A stretch of 33,911 nucleotides of DNA. Origin: SNAP01 sp049671745 (lineage in GTDB: Bacteria; Bacteroidota; Bacteroidia; Bacteroidales; Marinifilaceae). The stretch spans positions 1 to 33,911 of the forward strand of contig JBATVL010000016.1 in the NCBI GenBank assembly GCA_049671745.1, read 5' to 3'. Under the pieces are notes generated by a model that did no database searches, was not told the origin of the DNA, and saw only the letters and a list, made by a program, of their open reading frames with translations. Of this stretch, positions 1-6,223 are shown one piece after another; position 1 is the stretch's first letter; each line of letters opens with the position of its first letter. The translations under genes and the position numbers were made by a program.

Positions 1-2
1 CT

Positions 3-119
3 AAAATTCAACTAGCTAAAAAGAGAGCTAGAGGTTATAGAAATATTGATAACTTTATCAACATGATATACTTTACATGTGGTAAATTAAAATTTGATTA
101 CCCACTATATTCCATATAG
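3..119 (+). CDS. C-terminal end of ISL3-type transposase (partial, cut by window edge)
   Basis: An open frame enters from the left edge and stops at TAG 117-119, giving 38 residues. The segment RARGYRNIDNFINMIYF resembles, from memory, the conserved C-terminus of ISL3 (IS204/IS1001/IS1096/IS1165) family transposases, where a YRN-x-xNF block follows the last catalytic Glu. The DDE catalytic core lies outside the window, so activity cannot be judged. The stop codon falls in ATTCCATATAGACCC (109-123), whose reverse complement starts GGGTCTATATGG and could be the terminal inverted repeat of the element. The next gene ends only 21 bp away on the other strand. Family assignment rests on one short motif. 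Confidence 0.7.
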   Translation, partial: KIQLAKKRARGYRNIDNFINMIYFTCGKLKFDYPLYSI

Positions 120-140
120 ACCCTTATATATTGTGTTTAA

Positions 141-1328
141 CTACTTTAAATAAGTACGCATACTTGTTTGAATTGAATCTTTTTGATTGTATACAATGAA
201 GTGTGCTTCTTTTCTGAATAGTTGTTCAATTATATTAAAACCTTTCTTTTTATTATAAATAATGTTTCTCTTTGTTCTAGGTCCAAAGCTATCTATATCT
301 CCATAATATACATGTATGGGTTTTTCTTTGATGTTTTCAGGAAGTTTTTTACATAAACCGCCAACAAATGATGTGTATGTTTTGAAACGATTTGCATACT
401 TACTTTCAAAACCTGAGAAAACTGCAGATCCACCATTAGATAATCCGACAAGATGTACTTTATTTATATCTATTGTTTTTTGTGTTTTGTGTGTTGCTTG
501 AGTTTGCTTCTCTATAAAAGGAATATATTTTTCAAAAATATTTGCAATATCTGTTTTTGTAAAGATACCAATATGGTTTTCAGCTGAAATACACATTATT
601 ATGGCATTCGGATTAATCTCTTTCATATAATCCATGTATGCTCTAGCATTTCCGAGAAAGCCGTGTGCAAATACAATTAATGGAGTTCCTTTTTCTGAAT
701 TTTGCTCAAGAATTTTCTTTTCAGGTAAACACAAATAAAAATGTTTTATTTGAGGGTATAAACCTATATACTTTGCCATTTGAAAAGGAATAACTTGTTC
801 GTAGTGCAGATTCTTTGTATTTTTTTTGAAGGCTTTAAACATAGGATTATTAAATGTTCCTAAATTACAAATATCTCTTGAAATTGCATTATGTGGTGTA
901 TTTGTGGCACCCATTAGTTGAAATGACCAAACCATAGGTTTTATGAAATCTTCTTCAGGAGCTATTTGTGTGAAATATATAGCCCATGGATATACTGATT
1001 CTGTTATATTATTAGTTGTTTTAAGATATATACTTTGATGTCTGAAATTCTCTTCTCCCATGAATATTCTACATACTGCTGGTTTAAGTACTAAAAATGC
1101 AAATCCTAGTAAGAATAGTTTTACTAATATTCTTCTTGGTAATCTGAATTTTTCTTTAAAACATTTAAGACTAATATAAAGCCATAGTGTGATAATTAGG
1201 AATTTTGACTGTAAGGTGAATACGCTAAGAAATAATATAAGTAAGATGATAGTTGCAATAGTAAATACTTCTTTACCAATTTGATTTTTCATAGTTTTTT
1301 TTATTTGTCTGCAAAAGTAGTATTTCAT
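141..1328 (-). CDS. membrane-anchored alpha/beta hydrolase family protein
   Basis: The 395-residue protein starts at an ATG and has two or three hydrophobic helices near the N-terminus (about residues 20-50 and 68-85), so the hydrolase part probably sits outside the cytoplasmic membrane. The second half has alpha/beta-hydrolase hallmarks: an HGF oxyanion-type turn at 222-224, the nucleophile elbow GLSNGG at 295-300 (Ser297), an Asp in YYGDIDSFG near 344-346, and a late His in EAHF at 376. The order Ser-Asp-His fits the fold. Substrate is unknown; an esterase, lipase or peptidase is possible. It is transcribed toward the insertion sequence end and is divergent from the small membrane protein at 1361, with 32 bp between the two starts. 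A downstream ATG (codon 13) is an alternative start. Confidence 0.72.
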   Translation of the reverse strand: MKYYFCRQIKKTMKNQIGKEVFTIATIILLILFLSVFTLQSKFLIITLWLYISLKCFKEKFRLPRRILVKLFLLGFAFLVLKPAVCRIFMGEENFRHQSIYLKTTNNITESVYPWAIYFTQIAPEEDFIKPMVWSFQLMGATNTPHNAISRDICNLGTFNNPMFKAFKKNTKNLHYEQVIPFQMAKYIGLYPQIKHFYLCLPEKKILEQNSEKGTPLIVFAHGFLGNARAYMDYMKEINPNAIIMCISAENHIGIFTKTDIANIFEKYIPFIEKQTQATHKTQKTIDINKVHLVGLSNGGSAVFSGFESKYANRFKTYTSFVGGLCKKLPENIKEKPIHVYYGDIDSFGPRTKRNIIYNKKKGFNIIEQLFRKEAHFIVYNQKDSIQTSMRTYLK

Positions 1329-1360
1329 ACCTTTAATCTAAATAACTTTATAATAATATT

Positions 1361-1822
1361 ATGAAACATAATCAAATTATATACTCCGAACGCCCAAGAA
1401 TGCTAACATCTGTATGTATATCTACTTTTATAGGAAGTGGTTTATTAATGCTTATTTCTATCTTTTTAATTTTCATAAATAACGTTCAAATATCTGAATT
1501 CTTTATCAGAATGGCAGAAAGGGGTGCGTATGCCTCCGATATGAGGGCTCTTTTAAAGACCTTTGAGAATGCGACTTATATAGGTGTTATTAAGTTGTCT
1601 CTTTCTATAGTGTCTATAGTTGGTGCAACTATGATGTTTAAATTAAACAAAGGAGGCTTTTATTTATATGTATTCTCACAGATTACTTTATTGTTCGTTT
1701 CACCTCTTATTAATGGTAAATTTAATTTCTCTATATATGCTATAGCTTTTGTAGTGATTTGGATATTACTATATGTGAAATATTTATCATGTATGACTAA
1801 TAAGAGTTCTTACTGTAAATAA
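1361..1822 (+). CDS. small integral membrane protein of unknown function
   Basis: This 153-residue protein is not recognised. It has about four hydrophobic segments (near residues 18-40, 72-92, 100-116 and 123-142) separated by short loops, and a basic, Cys-containing tail. No catalytic or binding motif is visible. It starts at ATG 1361, 32 bp from the divergent hydrolase gene, and is followed directly by a strong terminator, so it looks like a single-gene unit. Reading frame, length and hydrophobic pattern support a real gene; function cannot be inferred. Confidence 0.65.
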   Translation: MKHNQIIYSERPRMLTSVCISTFIGSGLLMLISIFLIFINNVQISEFFIRMAERGAYASDMRALLKTFENATYIGVIKLSLSIVSIVGATMMFKLNKGGFYLYVFSQITLLFVSPLINGKFNFSIYAIAFVVIWILLYVKYLSCMTNKSSYCK

Positions 1823-1830
1823 ACAATAAA

Positions 1831-1860
1831 AGGAGGCTCAAATAGAACCTCCCTTTTTTT
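1831..1860 (+). terminator. intrinsic terminator after the small membrane protein gene
   Basis: GGAGGCTC pairs with GAACCTCC (one internal mismatch), followed by a run of seven T. It lies 9 nt after the stop codon at 1822. The convergent peroxiredoxin-like gene ends at 1883, so the two units meet here. Confidence 0.8.
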
Positions 1861-1882
1861 ATTTATTTCAACAGAAAAAATA

Positions 1883-2677
1883 TTAGTTTTTTATTTCTTC
1901 TAATACTTCTAATATATCAAAAGGTTCCGCACGTCTAGTGTAATCGGCATCAATAAATACATATTTAATAATCCCTTTTTGATCTATAACAAATGTTGCT
2001 GGAACAGGTAGTTCGTTAGGTGCATTATCATTTATTTTAGCTAAATCTATAGCGAATGATTTCTTATATAGCTCGTTTAATTGTTTAGATAATTTATAAA
2101 CAAGTCCGTATTTCTTTCCTGTCTTATTGTTAGAGTCTGTTAATACCTCAAATTCTAATTTGTGTTTTTCTATTGTACTTAGAGAGCTATCTGGTTTTTC
2201 AGGACTGATGGCAATAATATTGGCACCCAATTCTTTGTAAGAATCTAGGCTGTTTTGAAGATATTGAAGTTGAAGATTACAAAAAGGACACCATCCTCCT
2301 CTATACCAAGTAAGGACAACTGGTCCTTTTTTAAGCATATCATATAAATTTACTTTTTTACCAACAGCATTGGTAAGGGTGAAATCAATTGCTTTATCAC
2401 CTACTTTAATTGTATGTTTTATAAGAGAACTGTGTGCAACTTCATTTATTCCATTTGCCATTATTGTTTGAGCTTCTTTAGGAACAGCAGTTGCGAAATG
2501 ATCTCTTACTTTTTTATTCTGAGTCTCTAAAACATGTTTCCCAACTATCGTATCATTTGCTATTGTTGGTTTATTGATGTTTGTTTTGTTAAATGTTATT
2601 GCTTCTGCCTTATTTGCTAAAAGCATTATTCCAAATGTTGCTAAACAGATTCCAGTTTTAATTAATGACTTTTTCAT
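1883..2677 (-). CDS. secreted peroxiredoxin-like (AhpC/TSA, thioredoxin-fold) protein
   Basis: The 264-residue protein has an N-terminal signal peptide (basic MKKSLIK, hydrophobic core to about residue 20, likely cut after AEA near 26). A thioredoxin-fold domain fills about residues 90-262. The active-site stretch is TWYRGGWCPFC, with Cys130 and Cys133 in a CPFC arrangement typical of the peroxiredoxin-like AhpC/TSA subgroup that acts as a peroxidase or thiol oxidoreductase. The part between signal and domain (about 27-88) is not recognised. Export implies periplasmic action, probably against peroxides or on protein thiols. It stands alone, with a promoter candidate carrying a palindrome just upstream. 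Whether it reduces peroxides or exchanges disulfides cannot be told from sequence. Confidence 0.85.
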   Translation of the reverse strand: MKKSLIKTGICLATFGIMLLANKAEAITFNKTNINKPTIANDTIVGKHVLETQNKKVRDHFATAVPKEAQTIMANGINEVAHSSLIKHTIKVGDKAIDFTLTNAVGKKVNLYDMLKKGPVVLTWYRGGWCPFCNLQLQYLQNSLDSYKELGANIIAISPEKPDSSLSTIEKHKLEFEVLTDSNNKTGKKYGLVYKLSKQLNELYKKSFAIDLAKINDNAPNELPVPATFVIDQKGIIKYVFIDADYTRRAEPFDILEVLEEIKN

Positions 2678-2709
2678 TATAATTATTTTGATGATTATTA
2701 TATATCGCG

Positions 2710-2742
2710 CAAGATATAAAATAATTTATAATAAACACAAAA
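2710..2742 (-). promoter_or_regulatory. candidate promoter with overlapping palindrome, peroxiredoxin-like gene
   Basis: On the minus strand TTTTG (2738-2742) is followed after about 19 nt by TATATCTTG (2710-2718), a near match to the TAnnTTTG -7 box. The inverted repeat TATATC-GCGCAA-GATATA (2701-2718) overlaps the -7 box, as an operator would. The ATG is at 2677. Confidence 0.45.
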
Positions 2743-2846
2743 TTGCTGTTTAAACTTTATTAAATATCTAAATTAGTTTTTATAAATTCAATTCAAGGTA
2801 TTTTTCTTATTTCCTTTTTCTATACAATTCTATTAAATTGAAGGGT

Positions 2847-4031
2847 TTACACTTCCTTACAATATTTGCTTAATGCTTTGGCAATTCTTATTACAGCTAT
2901 TTCTAAAACATCTCTAGGTGAGCCAATATTCATACGCATATGATTTTTACCATTTGCCCCAAAAGAAGAGCCATGGTTTAGTCCCACTTTTGCATCTTCA
3001 ATAAGAATTATTCTTAATTTTTTGTCTTCTATATTTAGAGCAGAGAAATCTAACCATAATAGAAAAGTACCTTCTGCTTCTGTAATTTTTAAACTAGGAA
3101 GATGTTCTGCAAAATAAGATTTTACATACTCTTTATTTGCTTCAAGATATATTAAGAGTTGTTTTAGCCATTCTTCTCCATGGGTATATGCAGCTTCAAA
3201 AGCTGTAGCTCCGAAAGCTTTTCCGCCATCAAGATGTAGTACAGAAGTTATAGCTTTAAATTGCTTGCGAATTTTCTTGTTTGGTATGATTGCTAAAGAC
3301 GTGGCAAAAGCTGCTATATTGAATGTTTTGCTTGGTGAGGTAAAGGTTATAGTGTTTTTTTGAGAGTATTTGCTGACGCTTAAAATAGGAGTGTATTGAT
3401 TTGGAGTGTACACAATATCGGCATGAATCTCGTCGGCAAGAATCATTAAGTTATATTTCTCGCAAATGTTCATGAGTTTCTTAAGTTCTTCTCTGGTCCA
3501 GACTCTTCCAACAGGATTGTGTGGATTGCAGATAATGATCATCTTTGTCTTCTTATCTATGCTTTCTTCAAGAGCCTCTAAATCCATAGTATAATGACCA
3601 TCCTGCTCTTTAAGATTGTTTAAAAGGAGTTCTCTATTCTGATCTTTTATTATTTGAAAGAAAGGAGTGTAAACAGGTGGTTGGATAATTATCTTATCGC
3701 CTGGTTCTGTAAAGGCCATGATTGCTAGAGATAGCCCTGTTATAACACCAGGACACATCTGTAACCATGACATATCTACTCTGTAATTATGTTTTTTTTT
3801 AGTCCAAGAAATAAAAGAATTATAGAAAGATTCAGAAAAGAAAGTATAACCATATGCTGGGTGCTCTGCTCTTTTTCTAATAGCTTCTTGAATGAAATCA
3901 GGGGCTTCAAAATCCATATCAGCAACCCATAGAGGAATAATATCATCTGCCTTAAAAAGCTTTTGTAATGCATCGTGTTTGAAGCAGTTTGTATTCTTTC
4001 TATTTATTATCTTATCGAAATCGTATTTCAT
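2847..4031 (-). CDS. MalY/PatB family PLP-dependent aminotransferase / cystathionine beta-lyase
   Basis: The 394-residue protein matches fold-type I PLP enzymes of the MalY/PatB group, cytosolic C-S lyases that cleave cystathionine or cysteine conjugates. The N-terminal LWVADMDF (34-41) and YGYT (60-63) are typical of the group. CNPHNPVGR (168-176) carries the cofactor-binding Asn, DEIH (200-203) the Asp that contacts the pyridine nitrogen, and SPSKTFN (232-238) the Schiff-base lysine Lys235. The C-terminal MRMNIGSPR carries the carboxylate-binding Arg. Length is normal for the family. No methionine or cysteine biosynthesis genes are adjacent, so whether the role is synthesis of homocysteine or cysteine breakdown is open. 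The gene appears monocistronic. Confidence 0.9.
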   Translation of the reverse strand: MKYDFDKIINRKNTNCFKHDALQKLFKADDIIPLWVADMDFEAPDFIQEAIRKRAEHPAYGYTFFSESFYNSFISWTKKKHNYRVDMSWLQMCPGVITGLSLAIMAFTEPGDKIIIQPPVYTPFFQIIKDQNRELLLNNLKEQDGHYTMDLEALEESIDKKTKMIIICNPHNPVGRVWTREELKKLMNICEKYNLMILADEIHADIVYTPNQYTPILSVSKYSQKNTITFTSPSKTFNIAAFATSLAIIPNKKIRKQFKAITSVLHLDGGKAFGATAFEAAYTHGEEWLKQLLIYLEANKEYVKSYFAEHLPSLKITEAEGTFLLWLDFSALNIEDKKLRIILIEDAKVGLNHGSSFGANGKNHMRMNIGSPRDVLEIAVIRIAKALSKYCKEV

Positions 4032-4112
4032 TCTTTTCTGTTATATTAATTCCTTATTTTAATTACGTAATGACTAGGGCTTAAGTATACTTCAAATTCG
4101 GTATAAAATCTC

Positions 4113-4273
4113 TATAAAATCCTTATAAATATACGATAAAGCTATTAATTAACATGTCTTTATCTACTCATAATCATCTCATTAACATCACCTAGAGATG
4201 TTGGTGGGATGTTGGTGAGATGTTCATGGGATGTTGGTGAAGGTCTTTATGGCGACTTTATAAGGATTTTATA
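4113..4273. repeat. inverted-repeat element with internal 11-bp tandem repeats
   Basis: The 17-bp sequence TATAAAATCCTTATAAA at 4113-4129 recurs as its exact reverse complement at 4257-4273. Inside, four consecutive 11-bp units of (A/G)GATGTTGGTG run over 4196-4239, the third with two changes. A second, inner imperfect inverted repeat pairs 4175-4192 with 4203-4222. Together the region could fold into one long interrupted hairpin. It codes for nothing visible and resembles a miniature mobile element or a dispersed intergenic repeat; copy number elsewhere is unknown. Confidence 0.6.
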
Positions 4274-4431
4274 TGCTTTTTATAAGGTCTTTGGTTCATT
4301 GAGAGGTGGGCTTTGTCAGTATATCCTAGTTGTTTGATTCATCTTAATAGCTGGCTGTGTTCCTCTGTCTGTTAACAGTTTTATAAGATGATCATAAGCA
4401 AGGGAGCTTTAGTGTTTTGTATAAGTAATTG

Positions 4432-4474
4432 CGAGAAAAAAGAAGTGATTTTTGATATGGAATCAAAAATCACT
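4432..4474 (-). terminator. intrinsic terminator for the DUF1573 protein gene
   Basis: A perfect 13-bp stem (AGTGATTTTTGAT, 4444-4456, with ATCAAAAATCACT, 4462-4474) closes a 5-nt loop. On the minus strand it is followed by TTCTTTTTTCTC. It lies 46 nt downstream of the stop at 4521. Confidence 0.8.
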
Positions 4475-4520
4475 ACTTGTGTTGTTTCCTTTTGTTAGTG
4501 GCAACTTGCTTAAGTAATGT

Positions 4521-5624
4521 TTATTTTTCCTGAGCTTTAGGCATAAGAACATTACCTATCATCTGAAGTTTAGTAGTGTGGTTTTGAGGGTCGTTACAGA
4601 TAATATAAATGAATTTATGTTGACGTCCTCTTTTGTTTTTAGAATTAAAAGTTATGCTTATTTTAGAATTTTTTCCTGCTTTAATTATTAATGATTCAGG
4701 ATTAACAGCTGTACATCCACAGCTAGTTTTTATTTTTCTAATGATTAAGTCACTTTTCCCTTCATTCTTGAATTTAAACACGTGAGTAGCTTTTTCTCCC
4801 TGAGTAAGGTTTCCAAATTCTACGCGAGTTTCTTCAAAAACCATTTTAGGGGCTTTCTTTAATTGTCTTTTACTTAAATATGAAAAATCTTCTATTATAT
4901 TAGCGTTTATAGTTAAATCTCCTTTGTATTTGTGTTTGCCATTTACGTATAAACTTAATCTTTCGTACATATACCCATAATCACGTCTTCCTCTAGCATC
5001 AAGGCTTATAATAAAGTTTGCTTTTGCATTAGGAGCAAGTGTCATTTTCATTGGTTTTATATCTATATAATCTAATATATCTTTGAATTCAAGTTTTAAA
5101 TTCTCTTTAGTGTTATTCATGAAATATACAGTGTCTAATCTTACTTCTGTGTTTTTCACATCTCCAAAATACATTCTATTGTTGTTTCTCTTATATCTTA
5201 ATTTGTCTACAACCGTTGGGTATTGCTCTTCTAGAGTAAGAGGGCGTGCAATTACATTTCCTTTAAGATATAGAAGTGCAATACGATTTTTTGCATTAGA
5301 TATTACCGTTATACTTCTATCTATATTACCTTTTTTCTTTGTTGGGTCGTATTTTAATTGAATTTCTCCTCCTTCATTTGGAATAATTGGATTTTTGGGG
5401 AAGTCTATCTTTATTCTTGATGTTGAGGTATTTACTTTAGATATGATAAGAGGTGCATTGCCTGTATTTACGAATCTATATCTAATACTGACTATTCCTT
5501 TTTCTTCATGAATATCTTTAATGATTTCACTTTTGTTGGAGAATTTGATAAATGCTTTTGCATTTTGTGCATGTAGTGTTGTTGCAGCTAAAATTGTGAT
5601 AATAAAGAATATAAACTTTTTCAT
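4521..5624 (-). CDS. secreted DUF1573 domain protein
   Basis: The 367-residue protein begins with a signal peptide (MKKFIFFIITILAATTLHAQ). The rest reads as three Ig-like beta domains of the kind found in ASPM/SPD-2/Hydin and DUF1573 proteins. The C-terminal domain (about 265-360) is a full DUF1573 copy: VEFGNLTQGE, then SCGCTAV (301-307), then ITFNSKNKRGRQHK. In the N-terminal domain (about 25-125) the matching position reads NTSTSRIKI, so the Cys pair is gone. DUF1573 is common in Bacteroidota and its function is not established; a structural or envelope role is inferred from export and fold. It diverges from rpsO and has its own terminator. A second DUF1573 gene is at 25173-25598. Confidence 0.82.
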   Translation of the reverse strand: MKKFIFFIITILAATTLHAQNAKAFIKFSNKSEIIKDIHEEKGIVSIRYRFVNTGNAPLIISKVNTSTSRIKIDFPKNPIIPNEGGEIQLKYDPTKKKGNIDRSITVISNAKNRIALLYLKGNVIARPLTLEEQYPTVVDKLRYKRNNNRMYFGDVKNTEVRLDTVYFMNNTKENLKLEFKDILDYIDIKPMKMTLAPNAKANFIISLDARGRRDYGYMYERLSLYVNGKHKYKGDLTINANIIEDFSYLSKRQLKKAPKMVFEETRVEFGNLTQGEKATHVFKFKNEGKSDLIIRKIKTSCGCTAVNPESLIIKAGKNSKISITFNSKNKRGRQHKFIYIICNDPQNHTTKLQMIGNVLMPKAQEK

Positions 5625-5652
5625 GTGTAGCTATTTTTATTTTTATTTCTAA

Positions 5653-5660
5653 CAAAAATA
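5653..5660 (-). promoter_or_regulatory. candidate -7 box for the DUF1573 protein gene
   Basis: The minus strand reads TATTTTTG (TAnnTTTG) 28 nt upstream of the ATG at 5624. No convincing -33 box was seen at the right distance. Confidence 0.3.
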
Positions 5661-5721
5661 AGAAAATAAAGAGATTGCATATCTTTTTACTTACTAAAAA
5701 TAAAAAAAGAGAATTAAATAC

Positions 5722-5751
5722 TTGTGCTATTTATATATTTGTGTACTTTTG
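5722..5751 (+). promoter_or_regulatory. rpsO promoter (Bacteroidetes-type)
   Basis: TTGTG (5722-5726) and TACTTTTG (5744-5751) are separated by 17 nt, matching the -33/-7 consensus. Transcription should begin near 5755, leaving about a 45-nt leader before the rpsO ATG at 5799. Confidence 0.65.
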
Positions 5752-5798
5752 TCGAGATTCTCAAGAGGAGAATTATTAACATTTAAAATAAGAAATAT

Positions 5799-6071
5799 AT
5801 GAATTACTTAACTTCAGAAAAGAAAGAAGAGCTTTTTTCTACACACGGAAAGTCTAATAAAGATACAGGTTCTTCTGAAGGACAAATCGCTTTATTTTCA
5901 TACCGTATCGCTCACTTAACAGAGCACTTGAAAGGAAATAGACATGATTATGCTACACAAAAATCTCTAATCAAATTAGTAGGTAAGCGTAGATCTTTAT
6001 TAGATTACCTTAAGAAAAACGATATTGAGCGTTACCGTTCAATCGTAGCTACTCTTAAGTTAAGACGATAA
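5799..6071 (+). CDS. rpsO: 30S ribosomal protein S15
   Basis: The 90-residue protein is a full-length S15. It binds the 16S rRNA central domain and helps form inter-subunit bridges. Visible family hallmarks are the early DTGSSEGQIALFSYRIAHLTEHL helix, HDYATQKSLIKLVGKRRSLLDYL, and the basic tail. rpsO followed by pnp is a widely conserved pair; here a good terminator separates them, so pnp probably also has its own promoter. In E. coli S15 represses its own translation through a leader fold; no such fold is obvious in the short leader here. Confidence 0.98.
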   Translation: MNYLTSEKKEELFSTHGKSNKDTGSSEGQIALFSYRIAHLTEHLKGNRHDYATQKSLIKLVGKRRSLLDYLKKNDIERYRSIVATLKLRR

Positions 6072-6093
6072 TTAACGATATTATTTAAAAAGA

Positions 6094-6130
6094 AACAAGT
6101 TCGATATTCGAGCTTGTTTTTTTTTGTTTT
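6094..6130 (+). terminator. intrinsic terminator between rpsO and pnp
   Basis: AACAAGTTCGA (6094-6104) pairs with TCGAGCTTGTT (6108-6118), with one G-T wobble and a 3-nt loop, followed by a run of T. It lies 22 nt after the rpsO stop. Confidence 0.88.
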
Positions 6131-6145
6131 CTCCTCTCGAATAAC

Positions 6146-6195
6146 TTTCTTTGTATAAGAATTTAACATCGTGATTATCAACGATGTTTGTTGAT
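6146..6195 (+). promoter_or_regulatory. pnp leader: weak promoter and two overlapping hairpins
   Basis: TTTCTTTG (6146-6153) is one base off the -7 consensus, with TTTTG (6122-6126) 19 nt upstream. The leader then holds hairpin 1, AACATCGT (6165-6172) with ACGATGTT (6181-6188) around an 8-nt loop, and hairpin 2, ATCAAC (6177-6182) with GTTGAT (6190-6195). They share bases 6181-6188 and cannot form together. The pnp ATG is at 6224. No T-run follows, so neither is a terminator. Confidence 0.45.
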
Positions 6196-6223
6196 GATGA
6201 TAAAAACAATAAAAGATTAAATT

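Larger units (their letters stand above)
4032..4520. other. 489-bp gene-free gap
   Basis: No convincing coding frame and no recognisable tRNA or other known RNA. It holds an inverted-repeat element at 4113-4273 with internal 11-bp tandem repeats, and a terminator at 4432-4474 for the minus-strand gene ending at 4521. The rest (about 4290-4430) shows only a short palindrome, CTGTTAACAG, at 4369-4378. Confidence 0.7.

Noticed and set aside
4369..4378. CTGTTAACAG palindrome
   Set aside because: Ten bases is within chance for AT-rich DNA and it has no promoter beside it.
4290..4430. Possible small RNA gene in the 489-bp gap
   Set aside because: No promoter-terminator pair in a consistent direction and no recognised RNA fold. 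The terminator at 4432-4474 fits the minus-strand gene instead.
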